From IMG/VR virus record IMGVR_UViG_3300022698_000063, positions 1-21,663 of that record: DNA of 21,663 nucleotides; one strand, 5' to 3'. Made by a program: the position numbers and the translations under genes. The notes under the pieces are model-generated. The model was given only the letters and a program-made list of their open reading frames with translations. It did no database searches and was not told the origin of the DNA. The DNA comes from a virus. Below are positions 15,138 to 21,169 of the stretch, in pieces (within the stretch, counting starts at the first letter, position 1; every line of letters starts with the position of its first letter).

Positions 15138-15166
15138 ACGATAGTCAAATTTCATATCAATGTCAA
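15138..15166 (-). promoter_or_regulatory. Candidate promoter for the terminase/modification genes
   Basis: On the minus strand a perfect TTGACA (15161-15166), a 17-base spacer and TATCGT (15138-15143, 4 of 6 matches) lie in the 63-base gap upstream of the small terminase gene. The -35 box overlaps the stop codon of the preceding gene. Confidence 0.55.
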
Positions 15167-15615
15167 GGTTGAGACGGTATTAAATCTTTGACTTTCTTCT
15201 CAAACTCAGACAGGTAAATCTCACGGCTCGCGTATTGCTGTAATATTGTGATTGCCTTTGCCTTCTGGTCTGGCGGCATTGTTTTTATCTTCTGTCCTAC
15301 CGCTTTGATTAACCCGAGTCCTTTTTGTACGTTGTTTTGCTTTCTTGCAATTGAGGCATGTTGTTCCTTGTGTTCTTCCATAAATGCTTTAATCACCATG
15401 TCGGAAAGAAGCATGCCTATAGAAACGCTCAGCTTCTGATTCTGCTCGATGAAGAAGTCAAAGTACCATGCAAGCAGTTTCTCAATGTCTACATCTGTTT
15501 TGCTTATCTTGCCGCGCAGTTTAACCACTCCCTCTGGGTCGAGCGGTGTCGGCTTTTCAAGACCAAACTCTTCACACCTTGCAGAAAACATTCTGAACAG
15601 CTCATTTGCCAGCAT
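15163..15615 (-). CDS. Unknown protein with AWYFDFF motif
   Basis: I do not recognise this 150-residue, largely helical protein. It has an aromatic motif EKLLAWYFDFF at 45-55 that resembles KYFAWYLDEF in the gene just upstream. The C-terminal half is basic and Gln-rich. It starts 14 bases inside the end of the upstream gene, with AGGAG 6 bases ahead of the ATG, so the pair is coupled. The place just before the small terminase suggests a role in packaging or late regulation, but this is only positional. Confidence 0.75.
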   Translation of the reverse strand: MLANELFRMFSARCEEFGLEKPTPLDPEGVVKLRGKISKTDVDIEKLLAWYFDFFIEQNQKLSVSIGMLLSDMVIKAFMEEHKEQHASIARKQNNVQKGLGLIKAVGQKIKTMPPDQKAKAITILQQYASREIYLSEFEKKVKDLIPSQP

Positions 15616-16447
15616 TGGTTTCTCCTTTGTTTATTTTTTCAGACATTTCAACAGCCTCGGTAAAGTAGTTTTCAGAGTCAGCCCATCGTTGTCTGTCTGT
15701 CTTATAGGCAGACATCGCGGCGTCACTGACGAAGTTGCCAAGGCCAAGTGGATTATCCCACCGTTCTTGGTAGAACCAAAAGAACCATGAGAAGTAGTCA
15801 CTCATCGTTCCGCCTGCGTCCTGAATAGCTTTCTCAAGATTATCACACTTGATGTTGACTTTCCGCTGTGGCATTGAGACGTAGTAGTCAAATCCATGTT
15901 TTTTTGCGTACTGTCGGCAAAAGACTTCAACCATCTCATGATAGAAATACTTCATGTTTTTCAACCATTGTCTGATTTTTTGACACTCAAGCGCCCACCA
16001 GAACATCTGTCTGGGAAACTCATCCAGATACCATGCGAAGTACTTGACAAGAGTTTTGGAATTACAGGCACTCTGGTACTTGAAAGATTTGAGGAACCTC
16101 AACACAATTGGAGCATGAAAGCCATGTTGATTTTTCCCACGGTCGCCCATCTCTCTTCGCTCTTCTGGCCACTTGCCATATGTGTTGTGATATGCGACGC
16201 AGTAACATCCCCAGACAGCCAATGCCTCGCCTCCCTTCTTGTTGGCATAATCAACCTGGGTAGACCAATTGTATTTGGAAAAGTTGTTGTGGTACTTAGG
16301 TCGCAGGTATTGCATCTTAGTCTTAATGACCGCCTCTGCAACTTCATGGTCGTCAATCAGGGCGTGTATGGCATTTCGATAGACTTTGTCTGTAGAGGGG
16401 ACTTTGAAGGGGTCGAACTGAAGCGGAGATTTGGGCAGGGCTGTCAT
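15602..16447 (-). CDS. Unknown 281-residue aromatic-rich protein
   Basis: I do not recognise the family. The protein is unusually rich in Trp, Tyr and Phe, with KYFAWYLDEF at 135-144, WWALECQKIRQWLKNMKYFY at 150-169 and DYFSWFFWFYQERW at 217-230. These share a W-aromatic-x-acidic/aromatic pattern and may be diverged repeats. The frame stays open to 16516, but the ATG at 16447 is preferred: it has AAAGG 7 bases upstream and the same GCAACACAATG context as the capsid start. It is the first gene of the late operon. No signal peptide or enzyme motif is visible. Confidence 0.75.
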   Translation of the reverse strand: MTALPKSPLQFDPFKVPSTDKVYRNAIHALIDDHEVAEAVIKTKMQYLRPKYHNNFSKYNWSTQVDYANKKGGEALAVWGCYCVAYHNTYGKWPEERREMGDRGKNQHGFHAPIVLRFLKSFKYQSACNSKTLVKYFAWYLDEFPRQMFWWALECQKIRQWLKNMKYFYHEMVEVFCRQYAKKHGFDYYVSMPQRKVNIKCDNLEKAIQDAGGTMSDYFSWFFWFYQERWDNPLGLGNFVSDAAMSAYKTDRQRWADSENYFTEAVEMSEKINKGETNAGK

Positions 16448-16450
16448 TGT

Positions 16451-16528
16451 GTTGCCTTTATGCTGTTGCTTTTTGTTTGCCGTTGCCTGTAAAAGTGGCA
16501 GGGCTGGGAGCCACAAGGCAACAGCAAA
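16451..16528 (-). promoter_or_regulatory. Structured leader of the late operon with alternative pairings
   Basis: A 12-bp stem with one U-G pair can form between 16517-16528 and 16476-16487, closing a smaller hairpin (GTGGC/GCCAC, 16495-16499 with 16510-16514). The same 5' arm can instead pair with GCAACAGCA (16461-16469) or with GGCAAC at 16451-16456, which overlaps the AAAGG ribosome-binding sequence of the first gene. Mutually exclusive pairing could switch translation on and off. Confidence 0.5.
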
Positions 16529-16537
16529 GACTCTTTT

Positions 16538-16560
16538 CTATCGGGAGCTTACTCCGATAG
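16538..16560 (-). repeat. Hairpin near the predicted late transcript start
   Basis: CTATCGG and CCGATAG form a 7-bp stem, extended by two pairs after a bulged G, around a CTTA loop. On the minus strand no T-run follows, so it is probably a 5'-end stabilising hairpin of the late mRNA. Confidence 0.5.
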
Positions 16561-16579
16561 CCAGCCCTTTGCCTGCATT

Positions 16580-16607
16580 ACCATATGCATAGTCACTCTA
16601 CAGTCAA
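16580..16607 (-). promoter_or_regulatory. Candidate late promoter
   Basis: On the minus strand TTGACT (16602-16607), a 16-base spacer and TATGGT (16580-16585, 4 of 6) lie upstream of the first late gene. Transcription would start near 16573, giving a leader of about 125 bases. Confidence 0.5.
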
Positions 16608-16900
16608 GTGGATTTCTCAGTATTACCTCTCAACCGAATCGTAACACAACGACTTTCTTTCTTTTCTTGTTTTCTTTCTTTTCCTACTCTTCTGTTACTC
16701 TTCTCTTGCTCTTAAGATAGTGATATGAGTAGGATAATAGGCTAATAGCCTAATAGGCCCCTTCTGGGCCTCGGAAACACACAATTCCACATCCCTATTA
16801 TTTTAGATAATTTTCATGATTTCATGTCTTCCCAATTCCACGAGCGTAGCGAGTGGGTATCTGTGACGAGAAACGCCGCCTTGTTAATTCATTTAACAAA
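16608..16900. other. Gene-free stretch with pyrimidine tract and inverted repeats
   Basis: No credible gene is seen. At about 16650-16712 the plus strand is almost all C and T. Two hairpins follow: TAGGCT-AAT-AGCCTA (16738-16752) and AGGCCC-CTTCT-GGGCCT (16755-16771). The 9-mer CAATTCCAC occurs twice, near 16792 and 16832. An inverted repeat TTGTTAA-5-TTAACAA lies at 16881-16899, overlapping GTTAATT/AATTAAC. Asymmetric strand composition plus repeats would suit a replication origin or a regulatory hub; this is inference. Confidence 0.45.
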
Positions 16901-16920
16901 TTAACCATGTAGAAAGAAGT

Positions 16921-17082
16921 GGCGACCCAGGGCCAAAAACTGGAATAGGTCGCCGTTGATTGGGAATCCTAAAGGAAAGAGTGATGACACCGATGGATGG
17001 CATAGAGCAAATTTCGTTAACAGTGAAGTAGCTCTACGGCCTGAAGCGTGTCAACGTGATTACTATAGCCAACAGGCTTTTT
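16921..17082 (+). ncRNA. Candidate structured RNA ending in a weak terminator
   Basis: Two nested stem-loops occur in a row: GGCGACC/GGTCGCC (16921-16927 with 16948-16954, with an inner CAG/CTG), then a long hairpin of TGACAC/GTGTCA (16985-16990 with 17048-17053), GGC/GCC (16999-17001 with 17039-17041) and TAGAGC/GCTCTA (17003-17008 with 17031-17036). A 4-bp hairpin AGCC-AACA-GGCT runs into TTTTT at 17078-17082, giving a plus-strand orientation. No promoter is clear. I could not match it to a known RNA family. Confidence 0.4.
16984..17031 (+). CDS. Possible 15-residue peptide inside the structured region
   Basis: ATG at 16984 follows AAAGGAAAG with 7 bases of spacing and opens a 15-codon frame (MTPMDGIEQISLTVK, then TAG). 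It lies within the long hairpin of the candidate RNA. No gene follows on the same strand, so it is not an ordinary attenuator peptide. It may be chance. Confidence 0.2.
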   Translation: MTPMDGIEQISLTVK

Positions 17083-17101
17083 CGGTCAAGCTGATTTCGT
17101 C

Positions 17102-17157
17102 ATGAAATCCAAAACGCCGAAGGCTTGGCCAGCCAACGGCGCTTCGGATTCTTTCAT
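17102..17157. repeat. Long imperfect inverted repeat
   Basis: The outer arms ATGAAA/TTTCAT and TCC/GGA, the middle arms CGCCG/CGGCG (17115-17119 with 17137-17141) and the inner arms GGCT/AGCC form a 56-base hairpin. An alternative pairing CCGAAG/CTTCGG is also possible. It could be a cruciform, a protein site or part of an RNA. Confidence 0.5.
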
Positions 17158-17192
17158 ATCCACATAGGGAACGATTACATTAACTATATACC

Positions 17193-17236
17193 AAAAAGCA
17201 AAAGCCCCGACGCCGATTGAGGGAGGGCGTCAGGGC
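17193..17236 (-). terminator. Intrinsic terminator of the minus-strand early operon
   Basis: An 11-bp stem with one mismatch (GCCCCGACGCC at 17204-17214 with GGCGTCAGGGC at 17226-17236) is followed on the minus strand by TTTTGCTTTTT. It lies 56 bases after the last gene of the operon. The plus-strand side is A-rich, so it should act in one direction only. Confidence 0.8.
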
Positions 17237-17291
17237 AAAAGGAGGCAATTCAGAGGCCCCACCAAGAGCATCTTCCTTGTCTTCGCTGAGA

Positions 17292-17552
17292 CTATAGCTT
17301 CTTCGCGAGTTCGTCAAACTTATCATCGAAATATTTCCTATTGCACTCCAGTGCCTTCATGTCCTGCTCCATTTTGAACATCTGGTGTTCCTTGAGCCGA
17401 CATCCTGGGCACTCGCCGAGAGCTTCGTAGAACTTCTCAGGTGAAGAGAAGTCATCGTCGGTATAGCCGCATTTCCTCAGCCGCTCCTTCTGGGCCTTGG
17501 TCAGGCCAGTCAGCAGGGCGTGTACTGTGCATCTTGTAATCGGGTGGGTCAT
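17292..17552 (-). CDS. Unknown small protein with CPGC motif
   Basis: This 86-residue protein begins MTHPITRCTVHALLTGLTK. It contains a CPGC pair near residue 49 and further Cys residues near 8 and 30, which could bind zinc, and a charged helical C-terminus. The frame stays open to 17585, but the ATG at 17552 overlaps the methyltransferase stop in an ATGA arrangement and has GGGGAG upstream, so it is the chosen start. It is the last gene before the terminator. I do not recognise a family. Confidence 0.7.
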   Translation of the reverse strand: MTHPITRCTVHALLTGLTKAQKERLRKCGYTDDDFSSPEKFYEALGECPGCRLKEHQMFKMEQDMKALECNRKYFDDKFDELAKKL

Positions 17553-18076
17553 GATGCGTCTCCCCATGTTTTCGAGTCGTAGCACATCGTAACAAGCTCG
17601 TCATCTTTCGATTCGACTACGTCTAAACTGTCATAGCGGGCCCTCATGCGCTCAAGCCACCTGTCGGCGTCCATGAGACTGATATGGGCGTTCCTGCCGT
17701 CAGGAAGCACCGCATAGGCCTTCCTGAGCGAAATCACGTAGTAGGAGTGGAGGCCTAAAGTGGCAATGTCGTCCATGACGTCCTCTATGCAATCAGGCTC
17801 GACGTGCTCCATGACATCAATGCAGGCGACGACCTTGCAAACCCTTCGACCAAGCGGCTCGTGTACTGGGTCGTAGTTCCACACGTTGATTCGGCTGTCC
17901 TTCAACGCCTCCCCGAGACTGCCTGTTCCGCATCCGTAATCAAGGATGTCAGGAGCGTGGCATCCCTCTGCAAGGGTCAGGACGCCAGGAGCGTGACGAT
18001 AGCCAGAGTTTCCCCATTGGCTGTTTTCGTCCGTCATCTGCTTCAGTATTGCGAGATAGCCTTCAGTGATTAGCAT
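17549..18076 (-). CDS. SAM-dependent methyltransferase (Methyltransf_23-like)
   Basis: This 175-residue protein has a classic motif I DILDYGCGTGSLGEAL (43-58), an acidic position in WNYDP (66-70) and ACIDVMEHVEPD (84-95), the pattern of the UbiG/Methyltransf_11-23 group. It acts on a small molecule or sugar rather than DNA: no DPPY-like or PC motif of DNA methylases is present. It is the third gene of the operon, 3 bases after the winged-helix gene, with AAGAAGG ahead of the ATG. Unlike the two late methyltransferases it would be made early, so its target could be host or nucleotide related. Confidence 0.78.
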   Translation of the reverse strand: MLITEGYLAILKQMTDENSQWGNSGYRHAPGVLTLAEGCHAPDILDYGCGTGSLGEALKDSRINVWNYDPVHEPLGRRVCKVVACIDVMEHVEPDCIEDVMDDIATLGLHSYYVISLRKAYAVLPDGRNAHISLMDADRWLERMRARYDSLDVVESKDDELVTMCYDSKTWGDAS

Positions 18077-18079
18077 GGT

Positions 18080-18370
18080 TCAGCCTTCTTTCCTTGCCTG
18101 CATGAGCAGTTCCCAGCCCTTCTCCGTCAGTCGATAGAGGTATTTCCTGCCATATGGAGCAGATACGTCGATGAGGCCTTTCTTCTGCAATCTGTTGACT
18201 GCCTCTCTGAGATGGCTTCTGGCCCTGACTGTTCCAAGTAGGCGCTTGATGAACTGGTTCTGATTTTCCCCGAGCCAACCGCCGTGTTGTGCGATGACGT
18301 CGAAGACAGCCGCGTCAGCCGCCTCGCCGTTGCACTCCTTGACGACCCTTTCGTAGATGGTCAGCTTCAT
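18080..18370 (-). CDS. Winged-helix DNA-binding protein
   Basis: This 96-residue protein has the winged-helix pattern: helices in VVKECNGEAADAAVFDVIA, a recognition region RARSHLREAVNRLQKKGLI (49-67), and a wing SAPYGRKYLYRLTEKG (70-85). It is likely a transcription regulator of one of the divergent operons. Its ATG overlaps the HNH gene stop (ATGA), so the two are coupled. A winged-helix protein also starts the opposite operon (19009), suggesting a paired control circuit. The DNA site is unknown. Confidence 0.72.
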   Translation of the reverse strand: MKLTIYERVVKECNGEAADAAVFDVIAQHGGWLGENQNQFIKRLLGTVRARSHLREAVNRLQKKGLIDVSAPYGRKYLYRLTEKGWELLMQARKEG

Positions 18371-18840
18371 AGTGTTTCTCCTGGCATGCCATACTGTTCA
18401 GTCAGGAGCCAGCGGATTGCTGAACTGATTGACAACCCTTGAGACTTTGCGCATTTTACCCAGTGGTCCTTTTGCTTTACTGTCACACGAAGGGCAATCG
18501 TCTCTTTCCTGTTTGGGTCGTCGTGTTTCTTTTTTGGATTGTTGGACATTTTTTCCTTGTGATATGCGACGTGCTCTCCTTTGGTCATGATTTCAAGGTT
18601 TTCAATTCTGTTGTTATCACGAACCTCGTCAACGTGGTGGACGACGTGGCCGTCTGGAATATCGCCGTGATGAAAAATCCAGACGAGCCTTGACTCAGGA
18701 TGGGTCGTTCCGTCGATGAAGACATTTCGGTAGCCTCTCGTCGATGGCTTGCTGGCGATTTTGCCAGTCTCCTTCCAATACAAATTTCCATCCCTGTAGA
18801 ACAGCACGCTCTTTAGATAGTATTGAGTTGGCTTTGTCAT
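18367..18840 (-). CDS. HNH endonuclease fused to a ribbon-helix-helix domain
   Basis: This 157-residue protein carries an HNH-3 type core: RLVWIFHHGDIPDG (51-64), VVHHVDEVRDNNRIENLEIM (66-85) and GEHVAYH (88-94), with the metal and catalytic His/Asn residues in place. The C-terminal 113-150 (TIALRVTVKQKDHWVKCAKS, then GLSISSAIRWLL) fits a ribbon-helix-helix domain. The ATG at 18840, with GGAG 8 bases ahead, is chosen over the longer open frame to 18987, whose extra residues cross the promoter. Free-standing HNH homing endonucleases are common in phages. It could also regulate through its C-terminal domain. Confidence 0.82.
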   Translation of the reverse strand: MTKPTQYYLKSVLFYRDGNLYWKETGKIASKPSTRGYRNVFIDGTTHPESRLVWIFHHGDIPDGHVVHHVDEVRDNNRIENLEIMTKGEHVAYHKEKMSNNPKKKHDDPNRKETIALRVTVKQKDHWVKCAKSQGLSISSAIRWLLTEQYGMPGETL

Positions 18841-18877
18841 GTTTTTTACTCCATTTGTGTTTGGATTCCTTGACCTT

Positions 18878-18906
18878 AGCATACCTTTGATGTTATACGT
18901 TGTCAA
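18878..18906 (-). promoter_or_regulatory. Promoter of the minus-strand early operon
   Basis: On the minus strand a perfect TTGACA (18901-18906), a 17-base spacer and TATGCT (18878-18883) precede the HNH gene. It faces away from the plus-strand promoter 21 bases to its right, forming a divergent control region. Confidence 0.7.
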
Positions 18907-18926
18907 ACTTTTTACTACAAATGGCC

Positions 18927-18954
18927 TTGACTTACGATTGTGAAATACTATAGT
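18927..18954 (+). promoter_or_regulatory. Promoter of the plus-strand operon with palindromic operator candidate
   Basis: TTGACT (18927-18932), a 16-base spacer and TATAGT (18949-18954) precede the gene at 19009. The -10 box lies inside a perfect 12-base palindrome ATACTATAGTAT (18945-18956), a possible repressor site. Confidence 0.7.
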
Positions 18955-19008
18955 ATTGGTATCAACGGAGCAATCCGACAACATCAAACCTCATAAGAGG
19001 ACAGCATC

Positions 19009-19224
19009 ATGAAAAAGGCAAGCATCACAGAAGTGAGCATCGGGGCGGCAATTATCTTCAACATGATTCTCGACGGGATGACAACGGTCGATGAGATTGT
19101 GTCAGCATGGGTGGGCTCCACTCGCGGTAAGGTCCGAACCGACCTTCGCCGACTTTCCAAAGCTGGATACATCACCTACGACGGCAACAACGTGCAAGTC
19201 ATCAACAGGAGGAAATCAGCATGA
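19009..19224 (+). CDS. Small winged-helix DNA-binding protein
   Basis: This 71-residue protein is first in the plus-strand operon. It shows a helix-turn-helix with short wing: MTTVDEIVSAWVGSTRGKVR (24-43), then TDLRRLSKAGYITYDGNNVQ. The ATG has AGAGGA 8 bases upstream. By position beside a divergent promoter it could act like a Cro- or Cox-type switch. The function is inferred. Confidence 0.72.
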   Translation: MKKASITEVSIGAAIIFNMILDGMTTVDEIVSAWVGSTRGKVRTDLRRLSKAGYITYDGNNVQVINRRKSA

Positions 19225-19361
19225 TTGCAGTCTCACTCGTCACCATCATCACTTCTGCCGCCATTGCATACATTGTTGAGTCATGGCGGATGTTCAGACG
19301 CATCGAACGACAACAGGCCGCACTGGATGCCGAAATTAAGCGACTGAGGGACTCACGATGA
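19221..19361 (+). CDS. Small single-span membrane protein (46 residues)
   Basis: ATG at 19221 overlaps the previous stop (ATGA) and has a perfect AGGAGG 8 bases upstream. The 46-residue product has one membrane helix at about 3-20 (AVSLVTIITSAAIAYIV) followed by a charged, probably coiled-coil tail (RRIERQQAALDAEIKRL). Its stop overlaps the next ATG. The shape recalls small phage inner-membrane proteins, but no function can be given. Confidence 0.72.
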   Translation: MIAVSLVTIITSAAIAYIVESWRMFRRIERQQAALDAEIKRLRDSR

Positions 19362-19549
19362 ACAAGCTATTCCACATCCCGATACTGAACAAGGTAGAGC
19401 TTCGTAAACAGCTTATGCAAAGAGACCGCAAGCCGCAACCGCCTGGGACACTCGGCGGAAATCATGACGACCCTCCGACCTGCCAGCCGAGTGAGATTGA
19501 AAAGAGCCTTCCTCCCGTGAAACTCTTCAAGAACGAGGAGAAGTCATGA
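19358..19549 (+). CDS. Unknown 63-residue proline-rich protein
   Basis: The product begins MNKLFHIPILNKVELRKQ and continues with Pro-rich, probably disordered sequence (KPQPPGTLGG, DDPPTCQPS, LPPVKLF). It is joined to both neighbours by ATGA overlaps, so it is surely translated in the operon series. No family is recognised. Confidence 0.65.
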   Translation: MNKLFHIPILNKVELRKQLMQRDRKPQPPGTLGGNHDDPPTCQPSEIEKSLPPVKLFKNEEKS

Positions 19550-19782
19550 TTTCTTCAATAATATTTTCAATCGTAGGCATGATTGCCGTGTTCGTCATCT
19601 TTCCAGCGTACGGCATCTACAAGATTGCGATGCTGTGGCACGAGGATGATTTGGCCAAAAAGAAGTTCCTTGCTGAAAAGCGTTTGCGCGGTACCCCTCC
19701 TCCGATTCCAAAGAGGTCGTTTCATGGCGTCAAGGTCAAACGGGTACTTCCACCACCGATTCCCCAGGAGGCAAGAAGATGA
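19546..19782 (+). CDS. Small membrane protein with PPPIP repeats
   Basis: This 78-residue protein has an N-terminal membrane helix at about 3-30 (IIFSIVGMIAVFVIFPAYGI) and a charged cytoplasmic-type tail. The tail contains two copies of a proline motif, PPPIPKR near 51-57 and PPPIPQ near 69-74. A GAGGAG ribosome-binding sequence precedes the ATG. It could anchor a partner protein at the membrane; no family is recognised. Confidence 0.68.
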   Translation: MISSIIFSIVGMIAVFVIFPAYGIYKIAMLWHEDDLAKKKFLAEKRLRGTPPPIPKRSFHGVKVKRVLPPPIPQEARR

Positions 19783-20315
19783 AGAAAAGAGTCAGAAAAG
19801 GCATTGACATCTACGACGCCGCAGATGGCGTCGGTGAGGTCATTCAGAGAAAGACTGGTCGGAAGCCCATAATCCGACTTCGAGACCGCCTTACTTACAC
19901 ACTTGAGGAGCGGGATGCCGACCCTCGACTCTGGCGTATCTGGCGCAACATGTTCCAGCGTTGCTATGGTCAGCACGAAATGGCCAAGTACTACGAGGGT
20001 ATCCGCATCTGCAAGCGGTGGCACACGTACAGCATGTTTTTTGCGTGGGCCCAATACCACGGCTACGGCGCGGCCATGCAGATTGACCGCATCGACCACA
20101 CTGGCGACTATTGCCCAGAAAACTGCCGCTGGGTCGACAGGAGCACCCAAATGCGCAACACAAGGCGCTCGCTATGGGTTGAGTGGCGAGGTGAGAAAGT
20201 CCTGCTGAAAGAACTCTGCGAGCGCCACGGCGTTCCATACGGGCGAACTTGGCAGAGAATCTACAAGCAGAACTGGAGTGTTGAAGACGCCATACTGAAG
20301 GAGCCGCAAAAATGA
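19779..20315 (+). CDS. AP2/HNH-like phage endonuclease
   Basis: This 178-residue protein matches the widespread phage group with the pattern LWRIWRNMFQRCYG (51-64), an EGIRICKRWHTYSMFFAW segment (73-90) and the HNH-like core IDRIDHTGDYCPENCRWVDR (102-121). The C-terminal part (VLLKELCERHGVPYGRTWQR, 141-160) looks like a DNA-binding helix-turn-helix. Such proteins act as homing endonucleases or DNA-binding relatives. It has AGGAGG upstream and overlaps both neighbours by ATGA. The N-terminal 40 residues are basic and not typical of the family. Confidence 0.8.
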   Translation: MKKRVRKGIDIYDAADGVGEVIQRKTGRKPIIRLRDRLTYTLEERDADPRLWRIWRNMFQRCYGQHEMAKYYEGIRICKRWHTYSMFFAWAQYHGYGAAMQIDRIDHTGDYCPENCRWVDRSTQMRNTRRSLWVEWRGEKVLLKELCERHGVPYGRTWQRIYKQNWSVEDAILKEPQK

Positions 20316-20590
20316 GCATTGTTGAAGCGGTCAGGGGAGAGGTTGCCAGAAAGTACAAGACGGCACTGCTGTCACTCAAGGGTTACCAATGGGATTGCAT
20401 TCCGGAGGAGGTTATTGACCCACTGTTTGACACTCGGGCTCACCTCCCAGTCAAGGATGCCGCCCGTGTTGAGAATGACATCATGAACTCCTTGTCGTCA
20501 AAAGGCTGGAATGACTACGAAATCATCCAGTTCCTGTTTTTTATGGAATGGCTCAGAAAGATAGGAAAAGATGATGCTCAGGGCATTTGA
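20312..20590 (+). CDS. Unknown 92-residue protein
   Basis: The product is mostly helical, with a WDCIPEEVIDPLFD segment near 27-40 and a Trp/Phe-rich end (YEIIQFLFFMEWLRKIG). The first ATG overlaps the previous stop. Its last 20 bases overlap the next gene. No family is recognised, and the only context is the early operon. Confidence 0.65.
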   Translation: MSIVEAVRGEVARKYKTALLSLKGYQWDCIPEEVIDPLFDTRAHLPVKDAARVENDIMNSLSSKGWNDYEIIQFLFFMEWLRKIGKDDAQGI

Positions 20591-20921
20591 ACCGAAGGGC
20601 AGGAACAAAAAGACGGCCATTGGCCAGCGTCGCATAGGGACCGTTGAGTTAGCCATGGAGGTCTACGCCGACATGGTTGCAACTGGCTGTATGGCATCTT
20701 TCTTTTCACAGTTCCAGCCGCTTCTTATTTCCTATGACGCTGTTAACGACATGCTCTTCATGCACGTCGCCAGTGAACATTTCGATGTAATTCCAGAGGG
20801 AGCCATTCCGCCAAAGTACTGCATCGAGATTGACACCAAGGAGTATCCGAGTGGCTGTGTTGCCATACAGGCCGAGGCATCTGATGGTGACATCTACTAC
20901 ACATTTAAGGTTTCAAAATGA
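20571..20921 (+). CDS. Unknown 116-residue protein
   Basis: The N-terminus is basic (FEPKGRNKKTAIGQRR), followed by a helix (TVELAMEVYADMVATGCMAS) and a beta-rich C-terminal half. Two ATGs (20571 and 20574) stand side by side; AGGAAAAG lies just before the first, so the true start could be either. It overlaps the next gene by four bases (ATGA). No family is recognised. Confidence 0.65.
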   Translation: MMLRAFEPKGRNKKTAIGQRRIGTVELAMEVYADMVATGCMASFFSQFQPLLISYDAVNDMLFMHVASEHFDVIPEGAIPPKYCIEIDTKEYPSGCVAIQAEASDGDIYYTFKVSK

Positions 20922-21169
20922 GCTACCAGACATCGAACCTGAACTTGGCCGCGTTCATCATGACCGATGGCCACGAGCTTGAGGAGGCGTTCCACGACAA
21001 TGGAAAGGTCGTCTTCAAGTTCGACATCGAAACCGATGAATCGGCAAGGCTGAAGGGTGCATTCTTCAACGGCGGCTACATCGAGGCGCTTGGCTTCTCC
21101 GAGAACATTAAGAACCTGAAGAGAATCGTCTACGAGGTCATGAAAAAATGCGGGAAAAGAAGATGGTAG
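20918..21169 (+). CDS. DUF5659-like small protein
   Basis: This 83-residue protein resembles the DUF5659 group, with an early NLNLAAFIMTDGHELEEAF segment, a strand VVFKFDIETDES and a C-terminal helix with EALGFSENIKNLKRIVYEV. Members are short phage proteins of unknown role. The ATG overlaps the previous stop, and a downstream gene starts inside its end. Confidence 0.55.
   Translation: MSYQTSNLNLAAFIMTDGHELEEAFHDNGKVVFKFDIETDESARLKGAFFNGGYIEALGFSENIKNLKRIVYEVMKKCGKRRW

Noticed and set aside
17103-17157. CRISPR-like or tRNA-like element
   Set aside because: There is a single imperfect palindrome, with no repeated units with spacers and no tRNA arms or T-loop.
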